64,000 nt of DNA from Dietzia timorensis (GTDB lineage: Bacteria; Actinomycetota; Actinomycetes; Mycobacteriales; Mycobacteriaceae): assembly GCF_001659785.1 (NCBI RefSeq), contig NZ_CP015961.1, forward strand, positions 2,914,001 through 2,978,000, written 5' to 3'. Below the pieces are notes generated by a model. That model was not told the origin of the DNA, made no database searches, and saw nothing but the letters and a program-made list of their open reading frames with translations. A program made the translations under genes and the position numbers. Shown here one piece after another: positions 60,348 to 64,000 of this stretch; positions within the stretch are counted from its first letter, which is position 1; each line of letters begins with the position of its first letter.

Positions 60348-62051
60348 ATGTCCATCACCCTTCCGGAATCACAAGAGTTAACGGCTTCTACCGGGACCAG
60401 CGGTTTCGGGCGCCCCGGGTCCTCCGTCTGGAAGCTGCTCACCACAACCGATCACAAGATGCTCGGGCTGATGTACATCGTCACCTGCTTCATCCTGTTC
60501 TTCATCGGCGGGCTGATGGCGCTACTCGTACGTGCCGAGCTATTCCTGCCGGGAATGCAATTTTTATCAAACGAGCAGTTCAACCAGATGTTCACGATGC
60601 ATGGCACCGTCATGCTCCTCTTTTTCGGCACGCCGATAGTAATCGGTTTCGGCAACTACATCGTCCCGTTGCACATCGGCGCTCCCGACGTCGCATTTCC
60701 ACGACTCAACGCTCTCGGGTACTGGCTTTTCGCATTCGGAGCAGTGCTTCTTCTCGCTGGCTTCGTCACCCCCGGCGGGGCGGCAGCCTTTGGCTGGACG
60801 ATTTACGCACCATTGTCGGATAGCGCCCATTCGCCACAGGTCGGCGCAGACCTGTGGATCATGGGCGTATCCGTAGGCGGTATCGGCACCATCCTAGGAG
60901 CGGTCAATTTGTTGACCACGATCATTTGTATGCGTGCGCCGGGCATGGTCTTCTTCCGGATGCCGATATTCACGTGGAATATCCTCGTCACTGCCGTCAT
61001 GATTTTGTTTGCCTTTCCCCTCCTCACTGCGGCGTTGATGGGGGTGTTCGTCGATCGTAATTTCGGTGGCCACCTGTTCGACGCGGCAAACGGTGGCGCC
61101 ATTATGTGGCAACATCTTTTCTGGTTCTTCGGTCATCCCGAGGTCTATATCCTCGCGATCCCGTTCTTCGGGGTGGTGTCCGAGGTCTTCCCTGTCTTCT
61201 CGCGTAAGCCGTTGTTCGGTTATGCCGGCCTGGTTTTCGCGACTCTCGGCATCGGCGTCTTGTCGATGGCTGTGTGGGCACACCACATGTTCGCCACGGG
61301 CGCGGTCCTACTCCCGTTCTTCTCGTTTATGAGTTTCCTCATCGCAGTGCCGACAGGGGTCAAGTTTTTCAACTGGATCGGAACGATGTGGCGCGGCAAA
61401 CTCACCTTCGAGACGCCGATGCTGTTTGCGCTCGGCTTCGCGGTCACTTTCCTCTTCGGCGGATTGACCGGGGTGATGATGGCATCCGCGCCGATCGACT
61501 TTCACCTTCACGACACATATTTCATCGTCGCCCATTTTCACTACACGCTATTCGGCACCATCGTGTTCTCGGTTTTCGCCGGAACGTACTTCTGGTTTCC
61601 CAAGATGACCGGCCGGATGCTCGACGACCGGCTCGGCAAGTGGCACTTTTGGCTCATGTTCGTTGGTTTCCACACGACATTCCTCGTCCAGCATTGGCTG
61701 GGAAACCAAGGCATGCCCCGTCGATACGCCGACTATCTGGAGACCGATAATTTCACAGTTCTGAACCAGGTTTCGACAGTCGGCGCGCTCTTACTCGGCG
61801 TCGCCATGTTGCCGTTCATGTGGAACGTCATCAAGAGCTGGCGTTACGGAGAGGTAGTTACCGTCGATGATCCGTGGGGCGCCGGAAACTCACTTGAGTG
61901 GGCTACCAGTTGTCCCCCGCCTCGCCACAATTTCACTGAGCTCCCCCGCATTCGGTCCGAGCGGCCGGCGTTCGAATTGCATTACCCGCACATGAGCGAG
62001 CGCATGCGCACCGAAAACCACACCGGTGCCGAAAAGCGGCAGGCGACCTAG
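60348..62051 (+). CDS. ctaD: Cytochrome c oxidase subunit I
   Basis: 567 aa, strong ribosome site AGGAGG. Twelve-helix haem-copper oxidase. Haem and CuB ligands are visible: [10 protein letters not shown], the His-Tyr pair in [26 protein letters not shown] and HFHYTLFG. Single-gene ctaD is the actinobacterial arrangement for the aa3 oxidase of the bcc-aa3 supercomplex. The 295 bp before it are gene-free. Confidence 0.96.
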   Translation: MSITLPESQELTASTGTSGFGRPGSSVWKLLTTTDHKMLGLMYIVTCFILFFIGGLMALLVRAELFLPGMQFLSNEQFNQMFTMHGTVMLLFFGTPIVIGFGNYIVPLHIGAPDVAFPRLNALGYWLFAFGAVLLLAGFVTPGGAAAFGWTIYAPLSDSAHSPQVGADLWIMGVSVGGIGTILGAVNLLTTIICMRAPGMVFFRMPIFTWNILVTAVMILFAFPLLTAALMGVFVDRNFGGHLFDAANGGAIMWQHLFWFFGHPEVYILAIPFFGVVSEVFPVFSRKPLFGYAGLVFATLGIGVLSMAVWAHHMFATGAVLLPFFSFMSFLIAVPTGVKFFNWIGTMWRGKLTFETPMLFALGFAVTFLFGGLTGVMMASAPIDFHLHDTYFIVAHFHYTLFGTIVFSVFAGTYFWFPKMTGRMLDDRLGKWHFWLMFVGFHTTFLVQHWLGNQGMPRRYADYLETDNFTVLNQVSTVGALLLGVAMLPFMWNVIKSWRYGEVVTVDDPWGAGNSLEWATSCPPPRHNFTELPRIRSERPAFELHYPHMSERMRTENHTGAEKRQAT

Positions 62052-62704
62052 CTTGTCCGCCTAGCTACGGACGCGAAGCCGAGCCACGTGTGCCGGTTGC
62101 CGGCCCAGCACCAGCCGACCTTCGGGGCGCCCTTACGCTCGGCGCCGTCCTGTCCGGTACCGCCGCTGATCCACAGCGCCGGCGTCCGCGCGTCGAGGGC
62201 AACGCCCTTTTGCGATTTCGGTTGCCGGGCCTTGGGTTTGCGCGAGGCGATGGTCATGAAGCAGTGGTTGGGCTCCAATTGAGCCGGTTCGGCGAGCAGC
62301 CAACAGATCCCCTCGGAGACCGTGAGCGGCGTGCGCCCGCGAGCGGTGATTTCCGGCAACGCCTCGTCCGGACTCCAATTGCGCATGTCGTCGCCGCGCT
62401 GCGGCTCTGCGAGAACGTATAACGGCGCGTCCGGAATTTCGACGCCGGCGATCGGCGCGAATTCGGCGAGGTCGGTCATGTCCTCGACAACGAACCCCGG
62501 CCGGCCAGCGCGCTCGAGCAGCGGAGCTAGCGACGCGGCGGGCACGAGCGAGGGATGGACGGCGACGATCCCTCCACGCGCATTACCCAGCCCGGAGGCG
62601 AGTTTGCGAAACTCGTCTTCCCCCATGGAGGCCAGCGCGGGCAGTCCCTTCCGGACCAGAGCATCGACCTGTTCGACGATGGTGGGCAGCGTTTGTCCGT
62701 TCAT
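62048..62704 (-). CDS. DUF5701-like family protein
   Basis: 218 aa from ATG 62704. Segments [20 protein letters not shown] and [19 protein letters not shown] look like the actinobacterial DUF5701 family. No signal peptide. Converges on ctaD with a 4-bp overlap. Function unknown. Confidence 0.65.
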   Translation of the reverse strand: MNGQTLPTIVEQVDALVRKGLPALASMGEDEFRKLASGLGNARGGIVAVHPSLVPAASLAPLLERAGRPGFVVEDMTDLAEFAPIAGVEIPDAPLYVLAEPQRGDDMRNWSPDEALPEITARGRTPLTVSEGICWLLAEPAQLEPNHCFMTIASRKPKARQPKSQKGVALDARTPALWISGGTGQDGAERKGAPKVGWCWAGNRHTWLGFASVARRTS

Positions 62705-62759
62705 GCGCACTCCTTCGATCCCTCTTCCCCGCAGCCGTACGCGCTCGTAGCCTCGAGAC

Positions 62760-63248
62760 ATGCGCACACTGTTCATCCACGGCGCGGGCGGCTTCGACGA
62801 GGACCGCCCGCTCGCCGCCGCGTTCGGGGCGCACGCGAGTATGCCACGAATGTCGGACGAGGATATGTCGTACGAGTCCTGGGCCGGGACGTTGCGACCG
62901 GCGCTCGCCGAGCTGGACGATGGTGACCTCGTGATAGCCCACTCCTTCGGCGGGTCCATCCTCCTGCTCATACTCGCCGAGGAGGCGTGGCCGCGGTTCG
63001 ACGTGCACATGCTCGCGATGCCGAATTGGGGACCGAAGGGTTGGGCGATCGCCGACTACGAATTCGCCGCGCCCGTGCCGCCACAGTCCATCACGCTGCA
63101 CCATTGCGCCGATGACGACGTGGTGCCGCATTCTCACCTCGGCCTCAACTCCGCGCTCCTTCCCCGTGCGCCGGTGGCGTCCTACTCGAGCGGCGGCCAC
63201 CAGTTCGACGGCCGCCACGACGAGCTGCGCGCGGCGTTCACTCATTGA
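62760..63248 (+). CDS. Small alpha/beta hydrolase (RBBP9-like)
   Basis: 162 aa. MRTLFIHGAGGFDEDRPLAA, nucleophile VIAHSFGGSILLL, acid in HCADDDVVPHSH, His in SSGGHQFDG. A TAGCCT hexamer 6 nt before ATG suggests leaderless start. Small serine hydrolase of unknown substrate. Confidence 0.8.
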   Translation: MRTLFIHGAGGFDEDRPLAAAFGAHASMPRMSDEDMSYESWAGTLRPALAELDDGDLVIAHSFGGSILLLILAEEAWPRFDVHMLAMPNWGPKGWAIADYEFAAPVPPQSITLHHCADDDVVPHSHLGLNSALLPRAPVASYSSGGHQFDGRHDELRAAFTH

Positions 63249-63468
63249 CGTAGCCAGGTTCCTCGAAGACGCACAAGCACGTCGCTCAAATGAATGTCCG
63301 CCCGTTGGGGCTCAGCATGCGCCCCTTCTCATCTGATGCGTGCGGACGACCGTACATCCCGGTTCACCCATCAAAGTCACTTTGAAACTATGGTTGCACC
63401 AGGAATATCCGTGTCCCGCGCCAAAGCGCGTGGCTCTGGATCCGATCGCCACAAGCTCGGGGGATGAG

Positions 63469-64000
63469 TTGTTACCTCAATCGGCGCACGCACGAGAATT
63501 CGCTTCAATGTTGGCGGCGAGGCAGCGCCACTTCGGGTTGTCCAACGTCGACAAGGACACCGGCGAGGTGAACCCGCGCAAGATCATTCTCTCGTGGTTC
63601 GGGGTAAGCGGTTTCGCGATGGCTTTCCGCGGAACTGTCGTCCTGCTCGACGCGTGGGTGCCGCGCGGAATGATTTCCGGGTACGTTCCCACCTCGCCCG
63701 GCGAACTGGCCCAGTTACGACCGGAGGCGATTTTTATCGGCCACGGCCATTTCGACCACGCCGGCGATGCCGCCGAGATCGCGGCGGCGTCTGGGGCCGT
63801 CGTCGTGGGCACGGAGCAACAGTGCGAACAGATCCAGGGCCAAGCTCGGCATGGACAATATGTCCGCACGCGACCAGTCGGAGATGCGGCAGATGCCCCC
63901 GGCACTCGAAATGACGTGAACATCGCCGGAATCGACCTCAGCGTGATGGCGCACATTCACAGTGCACCCAAGCGCCCCGACCGCGAGGATCCGGCCAAGC
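63469..64000 (+). CDS. MBL-fold metallo-hydrolase, partial at window edge
   Basis: The frame is open to the window end (177 codons seen). Start uncertain: TTG 63469 or ATG 63508. The metal motif IGHGHFDHAGD is complete. Preceding strands (TVVLLDAWVPRG, PEAIFIGHGHFDH) fit the metallo-beta-lactamase fold. The rest lies outside the window. Confidence 0.75.
   Translation, partial: MLPQSAHAREFASMLAARQRHFGLSNVDKDTGEVNPRKIILSWFGVSGFAMAFRGTVVLLDAWVPRGMISGYVPTSPGELAQLRPEAIFIGHGHFDHAGDAAEIAAASGAVVVGTEQQCEQIQGQARHGQYVRTRPVGDAADAPGTRNDVNIAGIDLSVMAHIHSAPKRPDREDPAK

Noticed and set aside
63390-63467. 25-codon ORF before the MBL-fold gene
   Set aside because: No ribosome site and no conserved feature; probably chance.

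Overview
The window looks like chromosomal DNA of a high-GC, mycolic-acid-containing actinobacterium (order Mycobacteriales, closest in flavour to Corynebacterium or Dietzia). The evidence is two tandem mycolyltransferases, tiny PorA/PorH-like porin genes beside groEL, an HBHA-like protein, a RamB regulator beside isocitrate lyase, an LpqH-like lipoprotein, and several starts preceded by a -10-like hexamer 6-7 nt upstream, as in leaderless genes. The order deoC / DUF2516 / hbhA / XRE regulator / fadB2 / aceA / ramB follows the M. tuberculosis Rv0465c-Rv0478 neighbourhood as I recall it.

Layout. 0-13.3 kb is housekeeping: DUF2505, an LmeA-like protein, deoC, a MerR regulator, DUF2516, hbhA, its XRE regulator, DUF445, metE, fadB2, aceA and ramB. 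13.3-30.9 kb is an accessory island that looks less GC-rich by eye and is devoted to ribosomally made, modified peptides. It has a large LuxR regulator, a class II lanthipeptide pair (a 41-aa TTG-start precursor overlapping a compact LanM), a NarL-type two-component system, and a class V-like lanthipeptide operon. That operon runs methyltransferase, APH-like kinase (LanK-like), HopA1-family protein (LanY-like), a Cys-free precursor, five tandem near-identical precursors ending in Gly-Cys, luciferase-like oxidoreductase, HFCD decarboxylase, a second APH-fold protein without the catalytic Asp, M16 protease, and an ABC exporter. 30.9-55.5 kb returns to chromosomal genes: CMD protein, GH65 phosphorylase and beta-phosphoglucomutase, lipoproteins, lpd, S9 peptidase, mycolyltransferases, small porins, groEL with two CIRCE operators, SRPBCC proteins, and a formate-dehydrogenase-like molybdoenzyme with moeA and mobA. 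A truncated ORF at 55.5 kb marks a junction to a second insert-like block (alpha/beta hydrolase, LigD, Ku). ctaD, DUF5701, a small hydrolase and a partial MBL-fold protein close the window.

How the island probably works (inference). The kinase and HopA1-type lyase dehydrate Ser/Thr in the repeated cores. The internal Pro-Cys closes one thioether ring. The HFCD protein oxidatively decarboxylates the terminal Cys to give an aminovinyl-cysteine ring. The oxidoreductase and methyltransferase tailor the product, the M16 protease removes leaders and the ABC pair exports. The regulators control the pathway. The strongest oddities are the five-copy precursor array beside a Cys-free cousin, the class II system with its hidden precursor in the same island, and a full-length MetE in which three of the four zinc ligands are replaced.
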